A stretch of DNA of 64,000 nucleotides from GH45 sp046704385. Lineage in GTDB: Bacteria > Bacteroidota > Bacteroidia > Bacteroidales > SZUA-534. The position numbers and the translations under genes were made by a program. The notes under the pieces were generated by a model. It was not told where the DNA came from and did no database searches. It worked only from the letters and a program-made list of their open reading frames with translations. The stretch is taken from the NCBI GenBank assembly GCA_046704385.1, contig JBJKSB010000050.1, positions 1 to 64,000 on the forward strand, read 5' to 3'. Positions 9,204 through 17,961 of this stretch are shown here, piece by piece. Positions within the stretch are counted from its first letter, which is position 1; every line of letters starts with the position of its first letter.

Positions 9204-9275
9204 AGCGGGAAACGGGAATCGAACCCGCGGCCCTTAGCTTGGGAAGCTAATGCTCTACCCCTGAGCTACTCCCGC
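9204..9275 (-). tRNA. tRNA-Gly (anticodon CCC)
   Basis: Read on the minus strand, the 72-nt gene starts GCGGGAGTAGCTCAG. The anticodon arm TTAGC-TTCCCAA-GCTAA gives anticodon CCC, which decodes GGG. The T arm contains GGTTCGAATCC, and the acceptor stem closes with seven pairs including one G-U. The discriminator is U. CCA is not encoded. Confidence 0.93.
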
Positions 9276-9295
9276 TTCTTTATTATACTTCTTTG

Positions 9296-9367
9296 AGCCT
9301 CTCATGGGATTTGAACCCACGACCTGCTCATTACGAATGAGCTGCTCTACCGCTGAGCTAAAGAGGC
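9296..9367 (-). tRNA. tRNA-Thr (anticodon CGT)
   Basis: Read on the minus strand, the 72-nt gene starts GCCTCTTTAGCTCAG. The anticodon arm GCTCA-TTCGTAA-TGAGC gives anticodon CGT (Thr, codon ACG). The T arm contains GGTTCAAATCC, and the acceptor is GCCTCTT paired with GAGAGGC. CCA is not encoded. It is 20 bp upstream of tRNA-Gly and presumably co-transcribed with it. Confidence 0.93.
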
Positions 9368-9433
9368 ACGCATTCGGGGTGTAAATGTATTATTTTATTT
9401 ATTTTGTAATGCATTTTATTAAAAAAAAATAAA

Positions 9434-10303
9434 CTAAAGCTTTACAAACCAACTCAACATAGGTATCGGAGCTGGCATTAAACTTCCATTGACGGCCAAG
9501 GCAGCCAACCCAAACTGGAAAGCTTTGTTTGTACCTCTCGAAAACCGTAAACCCGGGATAATCAGAGCCCCGCTATGATCACCCACTACGATGAAAGAGT
9601 CGCCGACAAATGTTATTTTTTCTGAAATTTTTATCATGGTTGCCACTGAAAGTAAAGCAGTACTATAAGTGTTCCCGTCCCCGGAGTTAACGCCAACCCA
9701 ACCTCCCGACAAGGTCAGATTTGCCTTTCTGTCGCCAAGTGTAAAAGCGCCATAGGCCAACATTCCTCCGGCATTATATTTTACCCAGCTTGCTGTTCCA
9801 GCCAGAACACCTAAGGCCACGCTCGTTTTATCACTCAAATTGAATGATTTTTTTACCGAACCAATTATGGGTATCCCCATCCAGGTAGTCATACCGCCAA
9901 GTGTAAAATTGTTTTTCACGGCAAACTGTATATCAGGTCCGTATAAATTCATCAACACATAGTTATCGCCCTTGTCAATTGATAAACCATTGGTTGTTAT
10001 AAAATAACGTGTCGAATAGGTTTCGGCACCATAATAACCTCGTTTGGACACATCTTTTTCACTAATTTCCTCAATTTTTTTAATCTCGTACTTGGGAATA
10101 AACAGCCGGCCAATGGTCTGCGTCTCGATCAGCACCTCACGCTCATCGTTCTTTAACAATTTGCCAACGTATTCAGACCCATCGTTTTTTACTACCAGGT
10201 AGGTTTTTGTGGTATCAGGTAACTGAACATTTTCATCCATACTCTGAGCCAGTATTTGGTTCAGTGAAATGAAGAAAAACAGAATGAAAACTAATTTTTT
10301 CAT
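9434..10303 (-). CDS. exported beta-rich protein of unknown function
   Basis: I do not recognise a named family. Residues 1-19 form a Sec signal peptide ending ILAQS. Residues 30-80 (VVKNDGSEYVGKLLKNDERE) resemble the short SH3-like or Sm-like 'nucleotide-free' beta modules common at the start of Bacteroidota exported proteins. The rest (about 115-289) alternates Gly and hydrophobic residues in the way an outer-membrane beta-barrel does, ending with an aromatic-rich SWFVKL. It lies directly downstream of the two tRNAs in coordinates but is transcribed separately. An outer-membrane or periplasmic location is inferred from these features. Confidence 0.65.
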   Translation of the reverse strand: MKKLVFILFFFISLNQILAQSMDENVQLPDTTKTYLVVKNDGSEYVGKLLKNDEREVLIETQTIGRLFIPKYEIKKIEEISEKDVSKRGYYGAETYSTRYFITTNGLSIDKGDNYVLMNLYGPDIQFAVKNNFTLGGMTTWMGIPIIGSVKKSFNLSDKTSVALGVLAGTASWVKYNAGGMLAYGAFTLGDRKANLTLSGGWVGVNSGDGNTYSTALLSVATMIKISEKITFVGDSFIVVGDHSGALIIPGLRFSRGTNKAFQFGLAALAVNGSLMPAPIPMLSWFVKL

Positions 10304-10443
10304 CGATCTTAGTATAAAAAGTTAAAACGGATTCAGCCTAAAGGCAAAAAAGCAAGAAAACCTGATAAATTTTCACTTTTAGAAAATTTATGTTGCGTGA
10401 GTCACTCCAGTTTAGAGTTTTAGTTCCCAATACTATACAGGTT

Positions 10444-10531
10444 GTTCATAAAGTTCTGTTTAAATACTCATCGGACTAAGTTGCTGGTTTAAAAATGAGT
10501 CATCCGATGAATTTAATGTTACTTAATGAAT
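10444..10531 (+). repeat. TCATCCGATGA palindromic element, copy A (loop inverted)
   Basis: The flanks GTTCATAAAGTTCTGTTTAAATA (left) and AATGTTACTTAATGAA (right) match copy D at 55815-55905. The segment between the arms reads CTAAGTTGCTGGTTT here, the reverse complement of the same segment in D. The left arm has lost the bases TGA (10466-10475), while the right arm GTCATCCGATGA (10499-10510) is intact. The 407-bp gap 10304-10710 holds only this element and the promoter of the downstream gene. Confidence 0.75.
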
Positions 10532-10682
10532 CTTCTACCAGATATAAAAATAATCATTTTCCGATTCAGATATCTACTTGACCAAAAATTTTAGTTACAA
10601 AATAAATTAGGTAACAAATGGCACAGAATTAATTATCTGAAAAATCTTACCAAAAACCCTTCGGGTTCAGAATTACTTTTTG

Positions 10683-10690
10683 TACGTTTG
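10683..10690 (+). promoter_or_regulatory. Bacteroidota-type -7 box (TACGTTTG)
   Basis: TACGTTTG fits the TAnnTTTG consensus and lies 20 bp before the ATG of the ABC-F gene. No convincing -33 TTTG was found. A small hairpin AACCC-TTC-GGGTT lies just upstream, near 10655-10667. Confidence 0.45.
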
Positions 10691-10710
10691 CGGCCTCAAA
10701 AAAAAGTAAC

Positions 10711-12321
10711 ATGATAACTGTATCAAATCTATCAATTCAATTCGACAAAAAACCTCTATTTTCAGGTGTTAACGTTAAATTCAATCCAGGCAACTGTTAC
10801 GGAGTAATTGGAGCCAATGGAGCCGGCAAATCTACCTTTTTAAGGATGCTTTCGGGCCAACTTGATTCTACCACCGGCTCCATCCAGATGGGTAGTGGGG
10901 AACGTTTAGCCGTTCTAAAACAGGATCACTTTGAATTTGACCAGTTTACTGTGATTGAAACGGTTATTATGGGCTATAAGGAATTATATGAAGTGCGAAA
11001 TGAGAAAGATGCGCTGTATCTGAAACCTGATTTTGATGAAAATGATGGTATTAAAGCTGCTCATCTCGAAGAACGTTTTGCCGAAATGAATGGCTGGAAT
11101 GCGGAAAGTGATGCAGCTCAGTTATTAAGTGGATTGGATATTAAAGAGATACTGCATGAAAAACCAATGAGTGAACTTAGCGGTAAAGAAAAAGTTAAAG
11201 TGCTTTTAGCCCAGGCTCTATTCGGAAATCCCGATAACCTGTTACTCGATGAGCCCACCAACGACCTTGACCTGGAAACCGTCCTGTGGCTTGAAAATTA
11301 TTTATCGAATTTTGAGAATACCGTGATTGTGGTTTCGCACGACCGACACTTTTTAGATAATGTTTGTACCGATATACTGGATATTGATCATAATAAAATT
11401 GAAACTTATACCGGTAATTATTCATTTTGGTATGAATCAAGCCAATTAGCCTCACGTCAGATTGCCCAACAAAATAAAAAGGCTGAGGAAAAGAAAAAGG
11501 AACTGGAAGAATTTATCAGACGATTTAGTGCCAATGTGGCTAAGGCAAAGCAAACCACCAGCCGTAAAAAAATGCTTGAAAAGCTAAATATTGAAAACAT
11601 CCAGCCTTCTACAAGACGTTATCCGGGAATCATTTTCCAACAGGAACGACCGGCAGGAAATATAGTTCTTGAGGTGGAAAACCTGTCGTATGCCATTGAC
11701 GGGGAATATCTTTTTAAGAATCTGTCTTTTAATGTGGAAAAAGACGATAAGATTATCTTCCATTCAATTGATAACCGTGCCATGACAGCCTTGTTTGAAA
11801 TCCTTAACGGCAGACTGGAACCGGAAAGCGGAACATTCCGTTGGGGACAGACTATTACCTCTGCTTACCTCCCGATGGACAACAGCGAATATTTTCAAAA
11901 AGAGGTTACCCTGATGGACTGGATTACTCCCTACTCGGAAGATTCTTTGGAATCAACCCTGCGCGGTCATCTGGGGAAAATGCTATTTTCAGGCGACGAG
12001 GTGTATAAAAAATGTACCGTTTTATCAGGAGGCGAAAAGGTTCGTTGTATGATTGCCCGAATGATGCTGACTAAAGCGAACACGCTTATTTTAGACCACC
12101 CCACCAACCACCTGGATATGGAAAGCATCCAGGCTTTTAATAATAATTTAAAATTGTATCCGGGCCAGGTCTTAATGGCCAGCCACGACCATGAGTTTAT
12201 AAACACGGTAACCAACCGGATAATTGAAATGGGACCCAATGGCCAGATTGACCAGCTGATGAATTTTGAAGATTACCTAACGGATGAATCAATCAAGGAA
12301 AAAAGAAAAAATATTTATTAA
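10711..12321 (+). CDS. ABC-F family ATPase, YbiT-type, with degenerate second nucleotide site
   Basis: This is a soluble tandem-ATPase protein that acts on ribosomes. NBD1 is intact: GANGAGKST Walker A at about 33-41, signature LSGKEKV, Walker B LLLDEPTNDLD, and H-loop VVSHDRHFLD. A charged ABC-F linker helix spans about 250-300. In NBD2 the Walker A region reads FHSIDNRAMTALF (about 350-362) and has no GxxGxGK[ST]. Its Walker B is LILDHPTNHLD, with His at the catalytic Glu position, although the signature LSGGEKVRC and ASHDHEF are kept. Length (536 aa) matches E. coli YbiT (about 530). Family assignment is firm; the loss of ATP chemistry in NBD2 is inferred from sequence. Confidence 0.88.
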   Translation: MITVSNLSIQFDKKPLFSGVNVKFNPGNCYGVIGANGAGKSTFLRMLSGQLDSTTGSIQMGSGERLAVLKQDHFEFDQFTVIETVIMGYKELYEVRNEKDALYLKPDFDENDGIKAAHLEERFAEMNGWNAESDAAQLLSGLDIKEILHEKPMSELSGKEKVKVLLAQALFGNPDNLLLDEPTNDLDLETVLWLENYLSNFENTVIVVSHDRHFLDNVCTDILDIDHNKIETYTGNYSFWYESSQLASRQIAQQNKKAEEKKKELEEFIRRFSANVAKAKQTTSRKKMLEKLNIENIQPSTRRYPGIIFQQERPAGNIVLEVENLSYAIDGEYLFKNLSFNVEKDDKIIFHSIDNRAMTALFEILNGRLEPESGTFRWGQTITSAYLPMDNSEYFQKEVTLMDWITPYSEDSLESTLRGHLGKMLFSGDEVYKKCTVLSGGEKVRCMIARMMLTKANTLILDHPTNHLDMESIQAFNNNLKLYPGQVLMASHDHEFINTVTNRIIEMGPNGQIDQLMNFEDYLTDESIKEKRKNIY

Positions 12322-12371
12322 CAATTTCATTTCTTTAGAAATTTCCATCTGAATAATAATTCCTGCTTATT

Positions 12372-12590
12372 GGAGCTACTATGTACCCACAAATAATAAG
12401 TAGTATTTTCTGGTTATTATTGATGCACCCTTTCCCCTATCAGGACCTTCAGGGTAAAACTTTATAGTAAGCAGAGGATTTTGCTATTTCGGATCTTCCC
12501 TTGAAAAAGGGGAGAAACCCTACAGGTAGAGGGGTGCCAAGAATTAAACTATTTAAGTACGAATAAAAGATGTGGGTACACAGTAGCCAT
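12372..12590. mobile_element. MITE-like palindromic element, about 219 bp, no ORF
   Basis: The terminal inverted repeat GCTACTATGTACCCACA (12375-12391) matches TGTGGGTACACAGTAGC (12571-12587) with one mismatch, and the outer bases are weaker. Inner inverted segments (GCACCC...CCCCT near 12426 and AGGGGTGCC near 12530) pair as well. The element has no coding capacity. The rest of the 636-bp gap (12322-12371 and 12591-12957) shows nothing I can name. Confidence 0.55.
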
Positions 12591-12957
12591 GAAAGAAATG
12601 CTTCTCAACCTGATTTTTACCTGCAGACTAAAGCAGGTTTTTGAACACGTACAATAAACTACACCGCAAAGCAGGAAAATATATCTGCTAAAACCATTAC
12701 TCCTTTCCTTCGATTAAGGCACATAAGTGCCTGACTAATAAATCAATAACTGCTGAGCAACAGCGCATTCTTTTTGGAAAACTTCCAAAACCTTCTTAAA
12801 TTTATTTCATTCAACCTAATTAATTACCGCTTGGTAGTCGCTGACTTTATTATTACAGTGGTTATATTTATTTAATACTCTGTAATATATTATAAATTAA
12901 GCTACTTTGAATTTACAGCCGCGTAAAATATGATGGCTAACCTTAAAGAAGAGTTAA

Positions 12958-13947
12958 ATGAAGACAATCTATCCAAAACTAACACTTATATTATCGATTA
13001 CCGTAGTATTATTTGGAGCTTGTTCAGATGATAACGGTGATGAAGAAAACCCTTCAGATAATTATAAACAAGAAATGCGAAATTTTGTGCAGGGTATTAG
13101 CAGCTACGCTAAAAATACTGATAATAATTTCATTATTATTCCTCAAAATGGTCCGGAACTCGTCACAGCTGATGGCAACGAAGACGGAGTAGCTGATACA
13201 AAATATCTTAATGCAATTGATGGTGTTGGCAGAGAAGACCTGTTTTATGGTTATGACAATGACAATGAGGCAACACCTTCGTCTGAAAGCATATATTTGA
13301 TAGCATTTCTGGATATTTGTAAACAAAACGGGGTCGAAGTTTTAACCACGGATTATTGCTGGGATCATAGCAAAATGGATGATTCGTACAGTAAAAACGC
13401 CGAAAAAAATTACATCTCCTTTGCAGCTCCTGACAGAGAATTAAATGTAATTCCTGATTATCCCGCTGGTCTCTACAATGAAAATAGCAATGATATAAAT
13501 TCTCTGGCCGAAGCAAAAAATTTTATATACCTGCTTAACCCCGAGAAATTTGCAGATAAACAAGCATTTATTGATGCGCTGAATGAAACTAACTATGATG
13601 TAATTATTATGGATATGTTTTTGGATGATATAGCATTTACTTCCACAGAGGTAAATCAATTAAAACAAAAGCAGAATGGTGGACAACGGCTGGTAATTTC
13701 CTATATGAGTATTGGCGAAGCCGAAGATTATCGCTATTACTGGAATGATTCCTGGGCAGTTGGCAATCCGCAATGGCTTGAGGCAGAAAACCCTGACTGG
13801 GAAGGTAATTATAAGGTTAAATATTGGGACAGTGAGTGGCAAAATATCATTTATGGAACGAATGATTCTTACTTAGACAAAATTATCGATGCTGAATTTG
13901 ATGGCGTTTATCTGGATATTATTGATGCCTTCGAATACTTTGAGTAA
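12958..13947 (+). CDS. GH114/TM1410-like putative glycoside hydrolase lipoprotein
   Basis: This is a TIM-barrel-like protein of the TM1410/GH114 type (endo-alpha-1,4-polygalactosaminidase-like). Recognisable stretches are SYAKNTDNNFIIIPQNG near the N-terminus, then VIIMDMFLDD, LVISYMSIGEAEDYRYYW, NPDWEGNYKVKYWD and a C-terminal FDGVYLDIIDAFEYF, whose acidic residues are the usual catalytic candidates. C22 is a lipobox cysteine (LFGAC) followed by SDDNGDEE. That resembles the acidic lipoprotein export signal of Bacteroidota and suggests surface exposure. The length of 329 aa is normal. It stands alone; substrate is not known. Confidence 0.78.
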   Translation: MKTIYPKLTLILSITVVLFGACSDDNGDEENPSDNYKQEMRNFVQGISSYAKNTDNNFIIIPQNGPELVTADGNEDGVADTKYLNAIDGVGREDLFYGYDNDNEATPSSESIYLIAFLDICKQNGVEVLTTDYCWDHSKMDDSYSKNAEKNYISFAAPDRELNVIPDYPAGLYNENSNDINSLAEAKNFIYLLNPEKFADKQAFIDALNETNYDVIIMDMFLDDIAFTSTEVNQLKQKQNGGQRLVISYMSIGEAEDYRYYWNDSWAVGNPQWLEAENPDWEGNYKVKYWDSEWQNIIYGTNDSYLDKIIDAEFDGVYLDIIDAFEYFE

Positions 13948-14023
13948 TGTACGAATAATTAAAATATAGCACCAGAACTGTAACCATTTTTCCGACAAAC
14001 CAAAGCATGCCATTTATCTGCCA

Positions 14024-14059
14024 AAATTAATCGCGAAGGCTGATTAATTTCAGTTTTTT
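14024..14059 (+). terminator. probable rho-independent terminator after the GH114-like gene
   Basis: AAATTAATC (14024-14032) and GATTAATTT (14042-14050) form a perfect 9-bp stem with a 9-base loop. A run of six T follows at 14054-14059. The stem is AT-rich, which lowers confidence. Confidence 0.4.
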
Positions 14060-14250
14060 ACAACGTAACTAACAGTCAAAAATCCGTGACCTATATAAAT
14101 TGGAATGAATCGAGGACTGATACCCTGGAAGCAACCTACAATGAAATAAACGGTTATCAAAAAAAAGAAGTTTGGTTTAACGGTGAAAAGGTTTGGGGTT
14201 GGAATACAATGTCAGACGAATATTTTTGCTACAAATTAGTCATAAAATAA
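14044..14250 (+). pseudogene. C-terminal remnant of an unidentified exported or lipoprotein-type gene
   Basis: An open frame without a good start runs to TAA at 14248-14250. Its last 55 residues look protein-like, with many aromatic residues and alternating polarity (VTYINWNESRTDTLEATYNE, then EVWFNGEKVWGWNTM and EYFCYKLVIK). A GTG at 14086 could start a 54-aa product, but no ribosome-binding site is visible. It is most simply the 3' end of a decayed gene. I cannot name its family. Confidence 0.4.
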
Positions 14251-14303
14251 TAACCTGACCAACTCTTTAAGTTATGTCAAAATTCCTTTTATTCATACCG
14301 ATA

Positions 14304-17264
14304 TTAAGCATCAAGCACAAAAGAAAACAGCCTTCCGTTTTCAGCCATCCTGGTATTTTCAGTAATAACAGCAGGAGCCTGTATTAATTCTTTACTATCT
14401 TCTTTGACATAAGCTGATCCTTCAACCAACACCACCAACATTTTCTCAGTATGAATTTCCTGACCTTCTTTAAGGGTATAAGATAAGCCTGATTGAATTG
14501 ATTTTTGCAATTTACCTTCGGATATGTTTTTATAGGGTTCAAGTTGGCGTACCTGGTTTTCAGAAATATCCTTGGCAGCTGTTTCCCAAAGGCTTTCGTG
14601 CAATTCCTTTGACTCCTGCAACAGGCGCTGCAGCTTAATGTATTTAATACGAAGAACTGTTACGGGCGATTCGGTAGTTACCGACACCTTATTGGTACTG
14701 TTGGTCAAAACATTTATAACTCCCATACTTTCACCGGGTCCCCGCATTCTGAGTACTTTTCCGTTTTCAGTTACCTGAACAGTTCCCCTTACAATGATAA
14801 AAAGACTATCAGCCGGAGTATTTTCCTTAATTAACTGCTCTCCCATGGAATACATCTGGTATTGAAACTGATCGACCACCTTATTGAATGTATCATAACC
14901 TATTGTTTTTAACCAGGGTACATCCTGTAACAATTCGGTAGTTTTTGGCAACTTCACTTTTAAGGGTGAATAAACCAGCTTCTTCATCCGCTCCTCAACA
15001 CTTTTAACCATTTTTTCAGCTTCCTTGCTGCTGACACGTCCATTTTTCTCCAAACGTTCAATGGTACGTAACTCGTAATTCAATACTGAGCGTATGGCCT
15101 GGCGCGTAGAAATGGCATTATAAATTTCTGGGAAGTTCTTCTTTATAGTCCTGATAAAATTTTGGGCATACACTTTATTCATTTTGATCTCCTTTTCGAC
15201 CAAAACAAGATTCTTCTCCTCTTCCACCCGATTCTCATCTTCGTTAAGATGCCGGTACATACTTTCAATAAGTTTTAACGATTCCTCCTGGGCCTCCAAT
15301 AAGCCACGGGCAGTATCATAACTTACAGCCAAACGCTCAAAAAACCATCGTTTTGCCCAGTAACCAAACAAGTAACTGTTTTGAAGTATAGTCAGCAATT
15401 TCGGTGTTCTCCATAAATTTTCAAGATTCGTCCGTTCCGACAAAGGTTTGGCTCCACCAGCATCCAGGCCGTCATTTATAGCATCTGAAAGGTGTTGCAC
15501 TGCATTTGAGCCTATTAACCCTTCCTTAAATAGTGACCAGTAACTGCTTTTTTCCTTTTCCAGTATCCGGCTCCTGGTTTCCGACAAAGTTTCAATATCC
15601 AAATCTTTTAAGGCTTTATCAACCGGTGGATTGGGTAAAAATTCAGCTACAGCATTCCAATTCGCCGATTTCAGAAATTTGTCACCCTTCAATCTTTCCA
15701 TGGCATTTTCAGAACTCGACCGCAAATAATGATTGGCATTATATATCATCAAAGCTCTCGCTGGTGGAAGTTTTGTAAGTCCAAGCTTACGCACTAGCCA
15801 ACCAATAGTGGTAGCATTTATTATCAGTGTAAGAATAACGGTTCCGGCAATCAGGGTTAAGAACTGACTACTCACATCAGCCGGAATATATTTAGGGTCG
15901 ACTCCGGCCACAACCAATGCCAAAGCCAATCCAATGGCACCCCGCAATGCACCCCACCAAAGTACCCACGCGTCTTTGTTTGACAGACCATAACCCAATT
16001 TTTTCATTACAGGAAGGAACATGAGTATTACAATAGCTCTAACTATATGTATACCTATATAAATCAAAATTAAAGCGATCAGATTTGTTAATGAAAAATC
16101 GGCACGCTGAGCAATAACTACTCCTACAATAATAAAAATTAAAGTATTGGCAATAAAGGCTGCCAAGTCCCAAAACTCGTGCAAAAAATGCTCTACTCCC
16201 GGGCTGATCCTGGTTTTACCCACACTGGCCATTGCCAAACCCAAAGCTACTAAACCCAACACACCCGATACATGCAGAAAATCTTCCGCAACATAAAAAG
16301 TAAGGTAGGCAGCCACTACGATAACCGTAATTTCAACCATGGCATCATTAAAGACATGCTTTACCCAGGTAATAGTAACTCCGCCAATGATAAGACCCAA
16401 CAAAGTTCCACCAACTGCCACCCTGAAAAAATCCATTACCGGTGAACCTGCTACTGCGGCACCTGTCATACCTACAAAAAAGACCAAAAAGAATACAATG
16501 CCTGTACCGTCATTTAGCATGGATTCTCCTTCAATTAAAGTTCCCAGCTTTTTGCTGGCCCCCAGTCCTTTTAAGAGTGAAACCACAGCTACCGGGTCGG
16601 TGGCACTTATTACCGATCCAAACATTAAAGCCATGCTCCAGCCCCAGGCTTCAAACCCTATACCCAGGTATTTTATTCCCATTACCCAAACCGCTGTTAA
16701 TGCCAATGCCACTATAATACCAGGCACCGCCAAAATAATAGCATTAGCCGATGTCTTTTTAAAAGTATGCACATCCATGGCAAAGGCTGCCTCAAACACC
16801 AGCGTAGGCAAAAACACAAATAATATAAGGTGCGGATTGATTTCACCGGCCCATTTAATTGTAATATCCAGTTCCTCAAACCCATGTTCCATCAATCCTA
16901 TCCGCGAAAGAAATCCCAGTCCCAATCCAAATAATAATAATAAAACGGTATAGGGAAGAAAGCTTTTCTGAAAAAAATAACGAATAAATGCTCCTATTAT
17001 TAAAGCAATAATTACAAAAAACAGGGGTTCCATACCGCCTTCCTTCTCACCTTCCGACTCACTATTTACCGATTGTTCATGATTTGATGCAGATTCATCC
17101 TCTTGCAGTTTACCAATTTCTGTATGATTATCATTTATATTCGTTTCAATGGTGGTAGTATCATTCACTTGTTCGGCTTTTGCCTGATTTGTAACAGGTT
17201 CCAAACAAAATAAAATATTTACTAATAACAGAAATTGCAGGATTTTAGATAGAGAACATTTCAT
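14304..17264 (-). CDS. CPA1 Na+/H+ antiporter with C-terminal cyclic-nucleotide-binding-like domain
   Basis: This is a monovalent cation/proton exchanger of the inner membrane. Residues 1-31 look like a signal sequence. An acidic 45-residue segment and about 12 transmembrane helices (79-500) follow. The core motifs are ATDPVAVVSLLKG (D223 as the ion/proton Asp) and EGESMLNDGTGIV. After the membrane part lies a long charged, partly coiled cytoplasmic region (about 510-800). Then comes a Crp-like cNMP-binding fold (about 810-895, with RMRGPGESMGVINVL) and a short second beta-rich tail. The 986-aa SOS1-like architecture is two to three times longer than simple NhaP. The binding pocket resembles but does not fully match the classical phosphate-binding cassette, so the ligand is uncertain. 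Confidence 0.85.
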   Translation of the reverse strand: MKCSLSKILQFLLLVNILFCLEPVTNQAKAEQVNDTTTIETNINDNHTEIGKLQEDESASNHEQSVNSESEGEKEGGMEPLFFVIIALIIGAFIRYFFQKSFLPYTVLLLLFGLGLGFLSRIGLMEHGFEELDITIKWAGEINPHLILFVFLPTLVFEAAFAMDVHTFKKTSANAIILAVPGIIVALALTAVWVMGIKYLGIGFEAWGWSMALMFGSVISATDPVAVVSLLKGLGASKKLGTLIEGESMLNDGTGIVFFLVFFVGMTGAAVAGSPVMDFFRVAVGGTLLGLIIGGVTITWVKHVFNDAMVEITVIVVAAYLTFYVAEDFLHVSGVLGLVALGLAMASVGKTRISPGVEHFLHEFWDLAAFIANTLIFIIVGVVIAQRADFSLTNLIALILIYIGIHIVRAIVILMFLPVMKKLGYGLSNKDAWVLWWGALRGAIGLALALVVAGVDPKYIPADVSSQFLTLIAGTVILTLIINATTIGWLVRKLGLTKLPPARALMIYNANHYLRSSSENAMERLKGDKFLKSANWNAVAEFLPNPPVDKALKDLDIETLSETRSRILEKEKSSYWSLFKEGLIGSNAVQHLSDAINDGLDAGGAKPLSERTNLENLWRTPKLLTILQNSYLFGYWAKRWFFERLAVSYDTARGLLEAQEESLKLIESMYRHLNEDENRVEEEKNLVLVEKEIKMNKVYAQNFIRTIKKNFPEIYNAISTRQAIRSVLNYELRTIERLEKNGRVSSKEAEKMVKSVEERMKKLVYSPLKVKLPKTTELLQDVPWLKTIGYDTFNKVVDQFQYQMYSMGEQLIKENTPADSLFIIVRGTVQVTENGKVLRMRGPGESMGVINVLTNSTNKVSVTTESPVTVLRIKYIKLQRLLQESKELHESLWETAAKDISENQVRQLEPYKNISEGKLQKSIQSGLSYTLKEGQEIHTEKMLVVLVEGSAYVKEDSKELIQAPAVITENTRMAENGRLFSFVLDA

Positions 17265-17317
17265 GGCTGTTTAATTTAGTTTGACTGTCGAATATACTAA
17301 ATTAACGCCAATTAAGT

Positions 17318-17475
17318 AATAAGTAATTCGTTCAATTATTTTTTGGTGCTATTATTTTAGCAGTCCGATGAGTATCAACCAATTATGGAAAAGACCTGCG
17401 GAACTTAGGTTTTAGTAGCGCCCAGATTAGCTTTAGAGTAACGCAAAACTTCATCCTTGACTTGACACTATGATT
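17318..17475 (+). repeat. palindromic element subfamily 2, copy F
   Basis: Bases about 17323-17430 match the reverse complement of about 32850-32970 (shared blocks AGTAATTCGTTCAATT and AAAGACCTGCGG). Bases 17411-17470 match 33005-33070 in direct orientation (shared blocks CGCCC-GATTAG and CATCCTT). It carries one degenerate core, CAGTCCGATGAG at 17361-17372. It occupies most of the 346-bp gap between two divergent genes. Confidence 0.6.
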
Positions 17476-17550
17476 AGATGTAATTATATTGGAATTGAAC
17501 AAATTATTTCCTTAAAATTATAAAATAATTTATAATTTAATATAATTTTA

Positions 17551-17582
17551 TTTGGTATATATAAGTTTATATTATATATTTG
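17551..17582 (+). promoter_or_regulatory. Bacteroidota sigma-type promoter (TTTG ... TATATTTG)
   Basis: TTTG at 17551-17554 and TATATTTG at 17575-17582 are separated by 20 bases, the expected -33/-7 spacing. They lie 28 bp before the PadR ATG, in an AT-rich tract. Confidence 0.6.
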
Positions 17583-17610
17583 TATGCAATATTAATTAAG
17601 AATCATTAAA

Positions 17611-17961
17611 ATGATACCGAAAGAATTAGTTAAAGGCTCGCTAAAATCAATTGTTTTAAAGCTGTTGAATGAAAGCGATCGGATGTATGGTTATGAAATT
17701 ACCCAAAAGGTTTCGGAATTGTCGGGTGGTAAAATAAAGCTTACTTACGGTGCACTTTATCCGGTTTTACACAAACTTGAGCAGGAAGGCTCGGTTGAAA
17801 CCGAAGCTGAAGTGGTGAATAATCGCAACCGTATTTATTATAAACTTACCACCAAAGGTAATGCAGCCGCAAAAGTGCGCATCAATGAGCTTGAAGAATT
17901 TGTACAAACAATTAAAATTTTATTGAATCCTCAAATTGGATTTGAGCCATGTACTGTTTGA
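17611..17961 (+). CDS. PadR-family transcriptional regulator
   Basis: This is a 116-aa winged-helix repressor. It opens ELVKGSLKSIVLKLL, then MYGYEITQKVSELS, KLTYGALYPVLHKLEQEG and RIYYKLTTKG, which is the complete PadR helix-turn-helix and wing. Its 3' end overlaps the next gene by 13 bp, so it is translationally coupled to the membrane protein behind it. PadR regulators of this arrangement usually repress their own operon. The inducer cannot be read from sequence. Confidence 0.9.
   Translation: MIPKELVKGSLKSIVLKLLNESDRMYGYEITQKVSELSGGKIKLTYGALYPVLHKLEQEGSVETEAEVVNNRNRIYYKLTTKGNAAAKVRINELEEFVQTIKILLNPQIGFEPCTV

Noticed and set aside
10444..10531. CRISPR-like repeat arrangement of the palindromic elements
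   Set aside because: Copies are isolated and thousands of bases apart, with no spacers and no cas genes.
16339..16953. A 204-aa open frame on the + strand
   Set aside because: It is antisense to the antiporter gene, which has clear membrane motifs. The composition is that of a reversed hydrophobic gene.
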